Assembly: GCA_040388785.1 (NCBI GenBank)
Contig: JAZKBD010000044.1
Coordinates: 4,708-68,707 of the forward strand
Source: 66-474 sp040388785
Lineage (GTDB): Bacteria > Pseudomonadota > Gammaproteobacteria > Xanthomonadales > Rhodanobacteraceae
DNA length: 64,000 nt
Direction: 5' to 3'
The notes under the pieces are model-generated. The model saw nothing but the letters and a program-made list of their open reading frames with translations. It did not search any database and was not told the origin of the DNA. The position numbers and the translations under genes were made by a program. Positions 16,522 through 25,991 of this stretch are shown here, piece after piece (position 1 is the first letter of the stretch; the number at the start of each line of letters is the position of its first letter).

Positions 16522-18189
16522 TCATCCCGCCGCTTCCTTCGCAAGCCGCGGCGCATCGCGCATCGCCTTGTACTCGCGCGCGGCCTGAACGAACCCGTTG
16601 AACAAGGGATGGCCGTCGCGCGGCGTCGAGGTGAATTCCGGGTGGAACTGGCAGGCCAGAAACCACGGATGTTTTTGCACCGGCAGTTCGACGATCTCGA
16701 CCAGGTCATCCACCGACACGCCGGCGATCACCAGGCCGGCTTTCTCCAGCCGCTCGCGGTAGCGGTTGTTGAATTCGAAGCGGTGGCGATGGCGCTCGCG
16801 GATGGTGTCGGCGCCGTACAGCTCGCGCGCGATCGTCCCTGCCTTCAGCAGGCATTCCTGCGCACCGAGGCGCATGGTGCCGCCGAGGTCGGACGTTTCG
16901 TCGCGGCGCTGTACTTCGCCTGCGCCCTGCGTCCACTCGGTGATCAGCGCGATCACCGGATCGGCGCAGTCGCGATCGTTTTCGGTGGAACCCGCGCCCG
17001 CCAGGCCCGCCATGTCGCGCGCGAACTCCACCACCGCCGCGTGCATGCCGTAGCAGATGCCGAAATACGGAATGCCGCGCTCGCGCGCGTATTTCACGGT
17101 CTGGATCTTGCCCTCGAATCCGCGCTTGCCGAAACCGCCAGGCACCAGGATCGCATCGGCGTCGCGCAGCACCGCATCGGGGCCACGCGTTTCGATGTCT
17201 TCGGAATCCACCCATTCGAGGAGGACGCGCGTGGCATTGTGGATGCCACCGTGGCGCAGTGCTTCGCCCAGCGACTTGTACGCGTCCTTGTGTTCGACGT
17301 ACTTGCCGACGATGAAGACGCGCACCTCGTCCTTCGGGTTTTCCACTGCATCGACGGTGCGCTGCCACTGTGAAAGGTCGGTCGGCTTGGCATCGAGGCG
17401 CAGCCGGTCGATGACGATGTCGTCCAGGCCTTCCTTGTGCAGCCACAACGGCAGCTTGTAGATGGTGTCGGCATCGGCCGCGCTGATCACCGCGCTTTCC
17501 GGCACGTTGGTGAACAGCGCGATCTTGCGGCGTTCGGATTCAGGCAGCGGCTCCTCGCAGCGACACACCAGGATGTCGGGCTGGATGCCGAGCGCGCGCA
17601 GTTCCTTCACCGAATGCTGGGTCGGTTTGGTCTTGATTTCGCCGGCGGCCTTGATGAACGGCACCAGCGTCAGGTGCATGAACAGCACCTTGTCGGCGCC
17701 GCGTTCGATGCGAAGCTGGCGCGCGGCTTCCAGGAACGGCTGCGATTCGATGTCGCCCACCGTGCCGCCAATCTCGACCAGCGCGACATCGAAACCGCGC
17801 GTGGCTTCGTCGATCACGTGCTTGATCTGGTTGGTGATATGCGGGATCACCTGCACCGTGGCGCCCAGATAATCGCCGCGGCGCTCCTTGCGGATCACCG
17901 CCTCGTAGATCTTGCCGGTGGTGATCGAATTCTTGCCCGACAGCCGCGTGCGCACGAAACGCTCGTAATGCCCCAGGTCCAGATCGGTCTCGGCGCCGTC
18001 GTCGGTGACGTACACCTCGCCATGCTGGAACGGGCTCATGGTGCCGGGATCGACGTTGATGTAAGGGTCGAGCTTCATCAACGTCACGTTGAGGCCGCGG
18101 GCCTCGAGGATGGACGCCAGCGACGCCGATGCGATGCCCTTGCCAAGCGAGGACACCACGCCGCCGGTGACGAAAATCAGGGAGGTCAT
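16522..18189 (-). CDS. pyrG: CTP synthase
   Basis: A 555-residue enzyme. The amidoligase domain (about 1-270) starts TSLIFVTGGVVSSLGKG and shows SMSPFQHGEVYVTDDGAETDLDLGHYERF (here GTMSPFQHGEVY) and EIGGTVGDIES. The class I glutaminase domain has PGGFGKRG and GICYGMHAAVVE where the usual catalytic Cys motif is GICLGMQ; the nucleophile is the Cys of GICYG, with the late His-Glu in FHPEF. It makes CTP from UTP with ammonia from glutamine. ATG 18189 is the homologous start. First gene of the pyrG-kdsA-eno-ftsB run. Confidence 0.97.
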   Translation of the reverse strand: MTSLIFVTGGVVSSLGKGIASASLASILEARGLNVTLMKLDPYINVDPGTMSPFQHGEVYVTDDGAETDLDLGHYERFVRTRLSGKNSITTGKIYEAVIRKERRGDYLGATVQVIPHITNQIKHVIDEATRGFDVALVEIGGTVGDIESQPFLEAARQLRIERGADKVLFMHLTLVPFIKAAGEIKTKPTQHSVKELRALGIQPDILVCRCEEPLPESERRKIALFTNVPESAVISAADADTIYKLPLWLHKEGLDDIVIDRLRLDAKPTDLSQWQRTVDAVENPKDEVRVFIVGKYVEHKDAYKSLGEALRHGGIHNATRVLLEWVDSEDIETRGPDAVLRDADAILVPGGFGKRGFEGKIQTVKYARERGIPYFGICYGMHAAVVEFARDMAGLAGAGSTENDRDCADPVIALITEWTQGAGEVQRRDETSDLGGTMRLGAQECLLKAGTIARELYGADTIRERHRHRFEFNNRYRERLEKAGLVIAGVSVDDLVEIVELPVQKHPWFLACQFHPEFTSTPRDGHPLFNGFVQAAREYKAMRDAPRLAKEAAG

Positions 18190-18311
18190 GATCGGACCGC
18201 TCGTGGAAAGGCATATTCTAGCGGCACGTTTCCGCGCGCGCGACCCCGCGGCGGATTTCCCCCGCGCGCGTGGATTCGCCACAATAGCGTTTTCAGCGTG
18301 GATGCACCGCA

Positions 18312-20258
18312 ATGAGCCTCGCCAACATCCCCGAACGCATCGCCGCGCTGCGCGACGCGATGCAGCAGCGCGGCATCGCCGCCTGCATCGTGCCTACCGC
18401 CGACCCGCATCTTTCCGAATACCTGCCGGAGCACTGGACCGCGCGCGAATGGCTGTCGGGCTTCACCGGTTCGGCGGGCACGCTGGTGGTCACGCAAGAT
18501 TTTGCCGGATTGTGGACGGACTCGCGCTACTTCTCGCAGGCCGAACGCCAGCTCGCCGGCAGCGGCGTGGAATTGGTGAAGTTGAACGTGCCGCATACGC
18601 CGGAGCATGTCGAATGGCTGTGCGCGCGCGTGCACGCGGGCGACAAGGTCGCCTGCGCCGCCGACATGCTGTCGCTCGCCACCGAGCGTTCGTTGCGCAA
18701 GCAGTTGGCGAAGCACGGCGCGGAATTGGTGGAAGACGACCTGCCCGGCGCGATCTGGAACGATCGCCCGCCGTTGCCGCACGCGCCGGTCTACGAACAT
18801 CCGCTCGACTACGCCATCCACGGTCGCGCCGAAAAGCTTGCGGACGTGCGTGCAGCGATGAAACGCGCGGGGGCGACCCATCACATCGTTTCCGCGCTGG
18901 ATGAAATCGCCTGGGTGCTGAACCTGCGCGGCAGCGACGTCGAATACAACCCGGTGTTCCTCGCGCACCTGATGATCGACGCGCAAGGCGCAACCTTGTT
19001 CGTCGAGCCAACAAAACTGCAAGCTGTTCCCCCTCCCCCGCCTGCGGGGGAGGGTCGGGGTGGGGGAAAGAGTGCCTCGAACAAGCACGAAACTGGATCG
19101 CAAGTTTCGCCCCCATTCGCCCTTCGGGCACCTTCCCCCGCAAGCGGGGGAAGGGATTTGATCGGCGCACTCGCGGGCGATGGCGTGCATATCGCGCCCT
19201 ACGAATCCATCGCCGACGCACTGAGCAGATTGCCGCAAAATACGAAACTCCTGCTCGCACCCGCGCAGGTTTCCGCCGCCATTGCGCATGCAATTCCCGG
19301 GCACGTCACGCTGGTCGAAGCCACCGGCCCGATCACCGTCGCCAAGGCGCGCAAGACCGCGAAGGAAATGGAGCACGTGCGCGAGGCGATGCGCCGCGAC
19401 GGCGTGGCGCTGGTGCGCGGCGCGCGCTGGCTCGAAGAATCGCTGAAACGCGGGGAACGCCTGACCGAACTCGACGTGGACGCAAGGCTGCGCGAACTGC
19501 GCGCGCAGCAACCGGGCTTCATCAGCGAAAGCTTTTCCACCATCGCCGGCTACGAGGCCAACGCCGCCTTGCCGCACTACCGGGCCATGCCCGACTCGCA
19601 CGCTGAACTGCATGCGAAGGGCATGCTGCTGATCGATTCCGGCGCGCAGTACCTCGGCGGCACCACCGACATCACGCGGATGTGGAGCCTGGGCGAGACC
19701 ACGACCGAACAGCGTCGCGACGTCACGCTGGTGTTGAAAGGCGTGGTCGCGCTTTCACGCGCGAAGTTCCCGCGCGGCACGTCCGGCCAGCAACTGGATG
19801 CGCTGGCGCGCGCGCCGATCTGGGCCGCGGGCGTCGATTACGGCCACGGCACCGGCCACGGCGTCGGCTATTGCCTGAACGTGCACGAAGGTCCGCAGTC
19901 GATTCGTCCGCCACGTTCGGGGCAGCACCTCGAAGCGATGGACGTCGGCATGATCACCTCGATCGAACCCGGCATCTACAAGCCCGGGCGGCACGGCGTG
20001 CGCATCGAGAACCTGGCCGCCACGATTCCCGCGGGCAATGGCGAATTCGGCGAGTTCCTCGGCTTCGAGACGCTGACGCTGTGTCCGATCGACACGCGGC
20101 TGCTCGACCTCGCGCTGCTGGACGCAAACGAAATCGCGTGGCTCGATGCTTATCACGCCAGCGTGCGCGAACGGCTCGCGCCGCTGCTCGACGCCGCCGC
20201 CGACCGGGCGTGGCTGGATGCGCGCTGCGCGCCGCTGGCCCGGGCGAAAGCGGCCTAG
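18312..20258 (+). CDS. long-type Xaa-Pro aminopeptidase (M24B) with repeat-encoded insertion
   Basis: A 648-residue aminopeptidase P of the three-domain type: two creatinase-N-like domains (about 1-165 and 165-330), then the pita-bread M24 domain. The metal ligands are visible: Asp in IDSGAQYLGGTTDIT (two Asp), His in GTGHGVGYCLNVHEG, Glu in SIEPGIY and Glu in GVRIENLA. It cleaves the N-terminal residue before proline. Residues about 239-282 are Pro/Gly/Arg/Ser-rich and are encoded by a paired palindromic repeat inserted in frame in the second domain; without them the length is about 605, normal for the family. It is divergent from pyrG and upstream of lptD. Confidence 0.92.
   Translation: MSLANIPERIAALRDAMQQRGIAACIVPTADPHLSEYLPEHWTAREWLSGFTGSAGTLVVTQDFAGLWTDSRYFSQAERQLAGSGVELVKLNVPHTPEHVEWLCARVHAGDKVACAADMLSLATERSLRKQLAKHGAELVEDDLPGAIWNDRPPLPHAPVYEHPLDYAIHGRAEKLADVRAAMKRAGATHHIVSALDEIAWVLNLRGSDVEYNPVFLAHLMIDAQGATLFVEPTKLQAVPPPPPAGEGRGGGKSASNKHETGSQVSPPFALRAPSPASGGRDLIGALAGDGVHIAPYESIADALSRLPQNTKLLLAPAQVSAAIAHAIPGHVTLVEATGPITVAKARKTAKEMEHVREAMRRDGVALVRGARWLEESLKRGERLTELDVDARLRELRAQQPGFISESFSTIAGYEANAALPHYRAMPDSHAELHAKGMLLIDSGAQYLGGTTDITRMWSLGETTTEQRRDVTLVLKGVVALSRAKFPRGTSGQQLDALARAPIWAAGVDYGHGTGHGVGYCLNVHEGPQSIRPPRSGQHLEAMDVGMITSIEPGIYKPGRHGVRIENLAATIPAGNGEFGEFLGFETLTLCPIDTRLLDLALLDANEIAWLDAYHASVRERLAPLLDAAADRAWLDARCAPLARAKAA
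19027..19157. repeat. paired palindromic (REP/BIME-like) element inside the aminopeptidase gene
   Basis: Two GC-rich hairpins face each other: CCCTCCCCCGC-CT-GCGGGGGAGGG at the left and CCTTCCCCCGC-AA-GCGGGGGAAGG at the right, separated by about 70 bp that include GGTCGGGGTGGGGG and CATTCGCCCTTCGGGCACC. The layout is that of extragenic palindromic repeat pairs, but it lies wholly within an open reading frame and keeps it open. Confidence 0.88.
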
Positions 20259-20340
20259 CCGCTGAATGCGATGTGCGCCAAGCTCAACAGAACCGGTGCG
20301 TTCTGGTAGCTTACGCGGGTTCCGTTCCCGAGGATTCACC

Positions 20341-22614
20341 GTGCCGCGCCGATCGATGCCGCTGACCCCGCGTGCACTGGCTTTCGCGATCACGCTGGCG
20401 GTCGCGCCCGGCATGGCGCTGGCGCAGGCGGGCACGGATGTCTGCCAGCTCGGCGCGTTCACCTGCCCGGTGGTGAAGAACGATTTCGCGCTGTGCAAGA
20501 AGAATGACCTGCTGAATTTCTACGAGCCGGGCCTGCCTACCGAAGGCGATCGCGAAGCCAGCCCGGCGCAGGTTTACGGCGATCGGTTCAACAGCCCCGA
20601 CAGCAATCTCTTCCACCTCAGCGGCAACACCTCGCTGCAGCGCCTCGACCAGTTGCTGCGTGCGGACGACCTTACCTACAACGCCGACACCACCGCCTAC
20701 GACGCCGAAGGCCACGTGCGCTACCAGGAACGCGGCATGCTGTTCTCGGCGGACAACATGCGCGGCACCACCAATCCCGAATACGGTGTAGCCAACCACG
20801 TGCAGTACCAGTTGCTGACCTCGCGCGGCAACGGCGTGGCCAGCCAGGCGATCATGCTGGACCAGGATCGCGACAAGCTGCACGACATGACGTATTCGAC
20901 CTGTGACCTCCACCACCGTGTGTGGGAGATCACGGCGAAGACCATGACGATGAATCGCGATGAGGGCGTCGGCCGCGCCCACGACGTGACCATGCGCCTG
21001 AAGGGCGTGCCGTTCCTGTGGCTGCCGTACATGCGCTTCCCGCTCGACGACCAGCGCCAGACCGGTTTCCTGTACCCCTCGTTCGGCCAGCGCAGCCGTG
21101 CCGGCTTCTTTGCGTCGATTCCCTTCTACTGGAACATCGCGCCGAACTACGACGCCACGTTCACGCCGGTGTGGTACGCCGATCGCGGCGGCATGCTGGA
21201 CAGCCAGTTCCGCTATCTCACCCCGATCACCAAGGGCGAGATCGATTTCGATTACATGCCCGATGACAAGACCACCGCTACCAACCGGTGGTATCTCACC
21301 CTGGGCAACCAGACCAAGCTGCCATGGAACCTGGTGTGGACCACCGCGATCCGGCGCGCGAGTGACAAGGAATGGTTCCAGGACTACGGCGAAAACCTCG
21401 CGACGTCCACCGTGACCTTGTTGAGCTCGTCGTCCTACGTGACCGGCTCGGGCGAGTGGTGGAATGCCGGCGCGGGCGCCGACTGGTACCAGATCGTCAC
21501 GCCGGGAATCTCCGACTTGACCGCGCCGTATCGACGCATGCCGCGGTTGTTCTTGAACGCCGACCGGCCGATCGGCGGCCCCGGCGGGCCGGAATGGGGC
21601 ATCAATGCTGAGGCCGTGCGCTTCGTGAAACCCGAGGCGATCGGCGGCGACCGCTTCGATTTCTATCCTTACCTTGCCTGGCCCCTGCAAGGCGCGGCGT
21701 GGTTCCTGCGCCCGGAAGTCGGCGTGCGGTATACCGCGTACAACCTGCCGCAGCCGGTCGCGGGCAGCGATACGGAACATCCCTCGCGCACCACCCCGAT
21801 CGTCGATGTCGACGCGGGCCTGATCTTCGAGCGCGACGTGCACCTGTTCGGCAGCGACTACACGCAGACGCTGGAACCGCGCGTCTATTACCTCTACGTG
21901 CCGTACCGCAACCAGAACGACCTGCCGTTGTTCGACACCCAGCCGCTGACGTTCGATTTCTGGCAGTTGTTCACCACCAACAGTTTCAGCGGTGCCGACC
22001 GCCAGATGAATGCCAACGACCTGTCGGTGGCGCTGACCACGCGCTTCCTGGATTCCGAGGGGGTGGAACGCGTGTCGGCCAGCATCGGCCAGATCCGCTA
22101 TTTCGATCCGCAGAAGGTCACGCTGTTTCCCGGCGGCAAGGCGGTGGACTACTCCGGTTCCAACTACGTCGCCAACCTCACCGTTTCGTTGAACGACAAC
22201 TGGCGCCTCACCTCCTCGCAGCAGTGGAACCCCAACACGGATGAAACCGATGTTTCCACCGTCGGCCTGCAGCGGCGCCTGTGGGGCGACGGCATCGTCA
22301 ACTTCGACTACCGCTACCGGCGCGGCCTGCTGGAACAGGCCGACATGTCGGCGGAAGTCCCGGTGGGCGCCGCCTGGAAGCTGGTCGGCGGCTACACCTA
22401 TTCGCTGCGCGACAAGCGCGCCGTGGATTCCTTCGCCGGCATCGAATGGGACAGCTGCTGCACGGCGGTGCGCCTGCTCACCCGCCATTACGTGTACGAC
22501 TACAAGGGCGATTCGAACAGCGCCATCATGTTCGAAATCGAGTTCAAGGGCCTCGGCGCGTACGGCGAGCGCACCGGCACGTTCCTGCGCAATGCTATTC
22601 TTGGCTATCAGTAA
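20341..22614 (+). CDS. lptD: LPS-assembly outer-membrane protein LptD
   Basis: A 757-residue outer-membrane beta-barrel that inserts LPS into the outer leaflet with LptE. There is a signal peptide (ALAFAITLAVAPGMALAQA), a periplasmic OstA/LptA-like jellyroll (about 80-260; LRADDLTYNADTTAYDAEGHV), then the barrel beginning near LPYMRFPLDDQRQTGFLYP. Cysteines needed for the oxidised form are present (VCQLG, FTCP, YSTCDL and the adjacent pair in DSCCTAVRL). GTG 20341 with GAGG 7 nt before it is the likely start; the first ATG is 20356. It leads the conserved lptD-surA-pdxA-rsmA-apaGH cluster. Confidence 0.94.
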   Translation: MPRRSMPLTPRALAFAITLAVAPGMALAQAGTDVCQLGAFTCPVVKNDFALCKKNDLLNFYEPGLPTEGDREASPAQVYGDRFNSPDSNLFHLSGNTSLQRLDQLLRADDLTYNADTTAYDAEGHVRYQERGMLFSADNMRGTTNPEYGVANHVQYQLLTSRGNGVASQAIMLDQDRDKLHDMTYSTCDLHHRVWEITAKTMTMNRDEGVGRAHDVTMRLKGVPFLWLPYMRFPLDDQRQTGFLYPSFGQRSRAGFFASIPFYWNIAPNYDATFTPVWYADRGGMLDSQFRYLTPITKGEIDFDYMPDDKTTATNRWYLTLGNQTKLPWNLVWTTAIRRASDKEWFQDYGENLATSTVTLLSSSSYVTGSGEWWNAGAGADWYQIVTPGISDLTAPYRRMPRLFLNADRPIGGPGGPEWGINAEAVRFVKPEAIGGDRFDFYPYLAWPLQGAAWFLRPEVGVRYTAYNLPQPVAGSDTEHPSRTTPIVDVDAGLIFERDVHLFGSDYTQTLEPRVYYLYVPYRNQNDLPLFDTQPLTFDFWQLFTTNSFSGADRQMNANDLSVALTTRFLDSEGVERVSASIGQIRYFDPQKVTLFPGGKAVDYSGSNYVANLTVSLNDNWRLTSSQQWNPNTDETDVSTVGLQRRLWGDGIVNFDYRYRRGLLEQADMSAEVPVGAAWKLVGGYTYSLRDKRAVDSFAGIEWDSCCTAVRLLTRHYVYDYKGDSNSAIMFEIEFKGLGAYGERTGTFLRNAILGYQ

Positions 22615-22734
22615 GTTCCGTCCGGCCAGGATACGGGCCGCCCGAACCCTCAACTTTCTCGCTGCCGGGCTGTCCAAGCCGGCGGCTGTGCGGGAATCCG
22701 CTCCGCCCTCCGAATCCGGTCACCCATCACGAAC

Positions 22735-24147
22735 ATGAAACCATTGCACCTTGCCAGCCTGGTCCTGACTTTCGCGGCGGCGGCGTTCGCCCTGCCCGCT
22801 TCCGCGCAATTGCTCAGCCCCAACGCGCCGCCCACCAGCGCGCAACCGAATTCGCTGCTCGGCGAACAGACCCCCGCATCGAACGGCGTCCAGCCGCTGG
22901 ACCGGATCGTCGCGGTGGTCAACGACGGCGTGATCCTGCAGAGCCAGCTCAACCAGACGATGGGCACGGTGGCGCACCAGATCCAGCAATCGGGCGGCCA
23001 GTTGCCGCCCACCGACGTGCTGGCCAAACAGGTGCTGCAACGGTTGATCCTCAACCAGTTGCTGGTGCAGAAGGCACGCGACGGCGGCATCCGCATCTCG
23101 GATGACCAGGTCGACGCCGCGGTCGCCAACATCGCGCAGCAGAACAAGATGAGCGTGCCGCAGATGCAGGCGGCGATGCAGCAGCAGGGCGTGGACTACA
23201 CCTCGTTCCGCGACCAGTTGCGCGACCAGTTGCTGGTGCAGGCGCTGCAGCAACAGGTGATGCAGCAATCCTCGCAGGTTTCCGATGCAGAAATCGACAA
23301 TCTCATCGCCAGCCCGGCGTTCCGCCAGGGCGAGGTGCACCTGGCGCGTATCCTGATCGGCCTGCCCGAAGGCGCCGACGCCAGGCAGATCGCCGCGGCG
23401 CAAGCCAAGGCCGACCAGATCGAGAGCGAACTGAAAGCCGGCAAGGATTTCGCGGCCCTGGCGGTCAGCAATTCCAGCGCGCCCGAAGCGCTGGACGGCG
23501 GCGATCTCGGCTGGCGGCGGGTGGATGAACTGCCGCCGGCGGTCCAGCAGATCGTCAACGCGCTGCAGCCGAACGGCATCACCGAACCGCTGCGCGATGC
23601 GTCGGGCTTCACCATCCTCAAGCTGGAAGGCAAGCGTGCGCCGGGCGAGAAACAGATCGTCACCGAATTCCACGCGCTGCACCTGATGATCAAGCCCACC
23701 GCCGTGCTGAGCGAGCAGGGCGCGCACGACAAGATCGAGAAGCTCTACAACGAAATCGTCAACCAGAACGCCGACTTCGCCAGCCTGGCCAAGCAGGATT
23801 CCGATGATCCCACCACCGCCAATGCCGGCGGCGACATGGGCTGGTTCACACAGGATGACTGGGGTTCGCAGGTCGGCAAGGTGCTCGCCGGCATGCAGCC
23901 CGGACAGGTCACGCAGCCGTTCAGGAGCCCGGACGGTTCCTGGCACATCATCAAGCTGCTGGGCACCCGCCAGGCCGACAAGGCCAAGGACATCGAACGC
24001 GCGCAGGCACGCCAGGCCATCGCCGAACGCAAGGGCCGCCAGGCCTACGAGCAGTTCCTGCGCGACACCGAATCCTCGGCCTACATCAGCATCCGCGTTC
24101 CGGAATTGGCCGACGCGAATCCCTACTCGAGCAGCGCCGTCCAATGA
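22735..24147 (+). CDS. surA: periplasmic chaperone / peptidyl-prolyl isomerase SurA
   Basis: A 470-residue exported protein. Signal peptide about 1-24 (ending LPASAQ), then a Gln/Pro-rich linker and the SurA N-domain (LDRIVAVVNDGVILQSQLNQTM), two parvulin domains (about 195-300 with LARILIGLPEG and 305-405 with ALHLMIKPTAVLS), and a C-terminal helix that packs on the N-domain. It escorts outer-membrane proteins such as LptD, whose gene is immediately upstream. Its stop overlaps the pdxA start (ATGA). Confidence 0.95.
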   Translation: MKPLHLASLVLTFAAAAFALPASAQLLSPNAPPTSAQPNSLLGEQTPASNGVQPLDRIVAVVNDGVILQSQLNQTMGTVAHQIQQSGGQLPPTDVLAKQVLQRLILNQLLVQKARDGGIRISDDQVDAAVANIAQQNKMSVPQMQAAMQQQGVDYTSFRDQLRDQLLVQALQQQVMQQSSQVSDAEIDNLIASPAFRQGEVHLARILIGLPEGADARQIAAAQAKADQIESELKAGKDFAALAVSNSSAPEALDGGDLGWRRVDELPPAVQQIVNALQPNGITEPLRDASGFTILKLEGKRAPGEKQIVTEFHALHLMIKPTAVLSEQGAHDKIEKLYNEIVNQNADFASLAKQDSDDPTTANAGGDMGWFTQDDWGSQVGKVLAGMQPGQVTQPFRSPDGSWHIIKLLGTRQADKAKDIERAQARQAIAERKGRQAYEQFLRDTESSAYISIRVPELADANPYSSSAVQ

Positions 24148-25160
24148 TCGGCGGGCCGGCCACATGCCGGTCCACACGACTCCCGCGCCTCGCCATCACC
24201 AGTGGTGACCCCGCGGGGGTCGGCCCGGAACTGGTCGCGCGGCTGGCGGCGTCGCCGCTCGCCGCCGACCTCGTCGCGATCAGCGACACCGGGCTGCTGC
24301 AGCGTGCCGCGCGACGCTGCGGCGTCGCGCTGAAACTCGAAATCGACGACGGCCGTCCGCGCAACCTGCGCGCGGCGGGAAGCCTGCGCGTGCTGGAAGT
24401 GCCGCTGCGCGCCGAAGAAGTGCCCGGCCAGCTCGATCCTCGCAATGCGTTCCATGTGCTGAACACGCTTGCGCAGGCCACGGACGGCTGCATCGACGGC
24501 ACGTTCGACGGCGTGGTGACGGCGCCGGTGCAGAAGTCCGTGATCAACGATGCGGGCGAACACTTCACCGGACACACGGAACTCTTCGCCGAACGCGCGG
24601 GTTGCGAAGCGGTGATGATGCTGGCGTCGCCCGAACTGCGCGTCGCGCTCGCGACCACGCACCTGCCGTTGACGAGGGTGCCCGCCGCGATCACGCGCGA
24701 ATCCCTGGTGCGCACCTTGCGCATCGTGCATGCGGAACTGATCGCGAAATTCGGCATCGCCGAACCGCGCATCGCGGTGCTGGGCCTCAACCCGCACGCG
24801 GGCGAAGCCGGCCATCTCGGCCGCGAGGAAATCGACACCATCATTCCCGCGCTGGAGGCGTTGCGCGGCGAAGGCATGCAACTGATCGGGCCGCTGCCCG
24901 CCGACACCGCGTTCGTGCCGGCGATGCGCGCGCGTTACGATGCGGTGCTGGCGATGTATCACGATCAGGCGCTGCCGGTGCTGAAATCGGAAGCGTTCGA
25001 TCGGACCGTCAACATCACGCTGGGGCTGCCGTTTGTGCGCACGTCCGTCGACCACGGCACCGCGCTCGACCTCGCGGGCAGCGGACGCGCCGATCCTTCC
25101 AGCATGTTCGCCGCGGCGGAGATGGCATTGCAGCTCGCGGCGCGGCGCGCGCGCGGCTGA
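24144..25160 (+). CDS. pdxA: 4-hydroxythreonine-4-phosphate dehydrogenase
   Basis: A 338-residue zinc-dependent dehydrogenase of pyridoxal-5'-phosphate synthesis (DXP-dependent route). Landmarks: ITSGDPAGVGPEL near the N-terminus, GVVTAPVQKSVINDAGEHFTGHTE, LATTHLPLTRVP with metal His, GLNPHAGE, and AMYHDQALPVLK plus GLPFVRTSVDHGTALDLAGSG. The first 14 residues before LPRLAITSGDP are extra relative to E. coli, but the ATG at 24144 overlaps surA as ATGA, which supports it. Confidence 0.95.
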   Translation: MIGGPATCRSTRLPRLAITSGDPAGVGPELVARLAASPLAADLVAISDTGLLQRAARRCGVALKLEIDDGRPRNLRAAGSLRVLEVPLRAEEVPGQLDPRNAFHVLNTLAQATDGCIDGTFDGVVTAPVQKSVINDAGEHFTGHTELFAERAGCEAVMMLASPELRVALATTHLPLTRVPAAITRESLVRTLRIVHAELIAKFGIAEPRIAVLGLNPHAGEAGHLGREEIDTIIPALEALRGEGMQLIGPLPADTAFVPAMRARYDAVLAMYHDQALPVLKSEAFDRTVNITLGLPFVRTSVDHGTALDLAGSGRADPSSMFAAAEMALQLAARRARG

Positions 25161-25166
25161 ACCGCG

Positions 25167-25991
25167 ATGTCCGCGCGCCCCAAGAAGCACTACGGCCAGC
25201 ATTTCCTGCACGAACGCGGGGTGATCGAGCGCATCGTGGCCGCGATCGCGCCGCGGCCGGACGACCGCATCATCGAGATCGGCCCCGGCGAAGGCGCGCT
25301 CACGCTGCCGTTGCTGCAGGCCGCCGGACATCTGACCGCGATCGAACTGGATACCGATCTGATCGAACCGCTGCGCGCGCGCGCCGCAGGCGTGGGCGAA
25401 CTCGACATCATCCACGCCGACGTGCTGAAGGTGGACCTGACCGCGCTGGCGAACGGCGGCAAGCTGCGCCTCGCGGGCAACCTGCCCTATTACGTGTCCA
25501 GCCCGATCCTGTTCCACTGCCTCGCGCACGCCGCCGCGATCACCGACATGCACTTCATGCTGCAAAAGGAAGTGGTGGACCGGATGGCCGCGGCGCCCGG
25601 AAGCAAGGTCTATGGCCGTCTGTCGGTGATGCTGCAACTGGTGTGCGGGGTCGAGCCGTTGCTGCGGGTCGCACCGGGCGCATTCCGGCCGCCACCCAAG
25701 GTCGAATCATCCGTCGTGCGCCTGACGCCATTGCCGCAAGCACGATGCCCCGATCCTGCGCTCTCCGCGAAAATCGACAAGGTGGTTCGCGCCGCCTTCA
25801 ACCAGCGGCGCAAGACGCTCTCCAATGCATTGCGCGGACTGCTCGACGCCGATGCGATCCGCGCGACGGGCATCGATCCGCGCGCGCGCGCAGAAGACGT
25901 CGCGGCCGCCGGTTTCGTGACGCTGGCGCGCCATGTGACTTCCGACAGCTTGCAGCACGGACCGAATCTCGCCGACAATGCCAGTCAATGA
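25167..25991 (+). CDS. rsmA: 16S rRNA (A1518/A1519-N6,N6) dimethyltransferase
   Basis: The 274-residue KsgA/RsmA enzyme that dimethylates two adenines in helix 45 of 16S rRNA. It begins with KKHYGQHFLHERGVIERIV; the SAM motif is IIEIGPGEGALTLPLL, followed by TAIELD, the catalytic GNLPYYVSSPI and FHCLAHA, and the C-terminal domain with AFNQRRKTLSNAL. It starts 6 nt after the pdxA stop and overlaps apaG by ATGA. Confidence 0.96.
   Translation: MSARPKKHYGQHFLHERGVIERIVAAIAPRPDDRIIEIGPGEGALTLPLLQAAGHLTAIELDTDLIEPLRARAAGVGELDIIHADVLKVDLTALANGGKLRLAGNLPYYVSSPILFHCLAHAAAITDMHFMLQKEVVDRMAAAPGSKVYGRLSVMLQLVCGVEPLLRVAPGAFRPPPKVESSVVRLTPLPQARCPDPALSAKIDKVVRAAFNQRRKTLSNALRGLLDADAIRATGIDPRARAEDVAAAGFVTLARHVTSDSLQHGPNLADNASQ

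Noticed and set aside
19027..19157. CRISPR-like repeats in the aminopeptidase gene
   Set aside because: There are only two inverted hairpins, no regular direct repeats and no spacers; no cas genes are in the window.
20311..22677. A 788-codon open frame on the minus strand
   Set aside because: It lies opposite lptD, which has signal peptide, domains and conserved cysteines. The reverse frame gives a His/Arg/Val-rich low-complexity protein typical of antisense reading in high-GC DNA.
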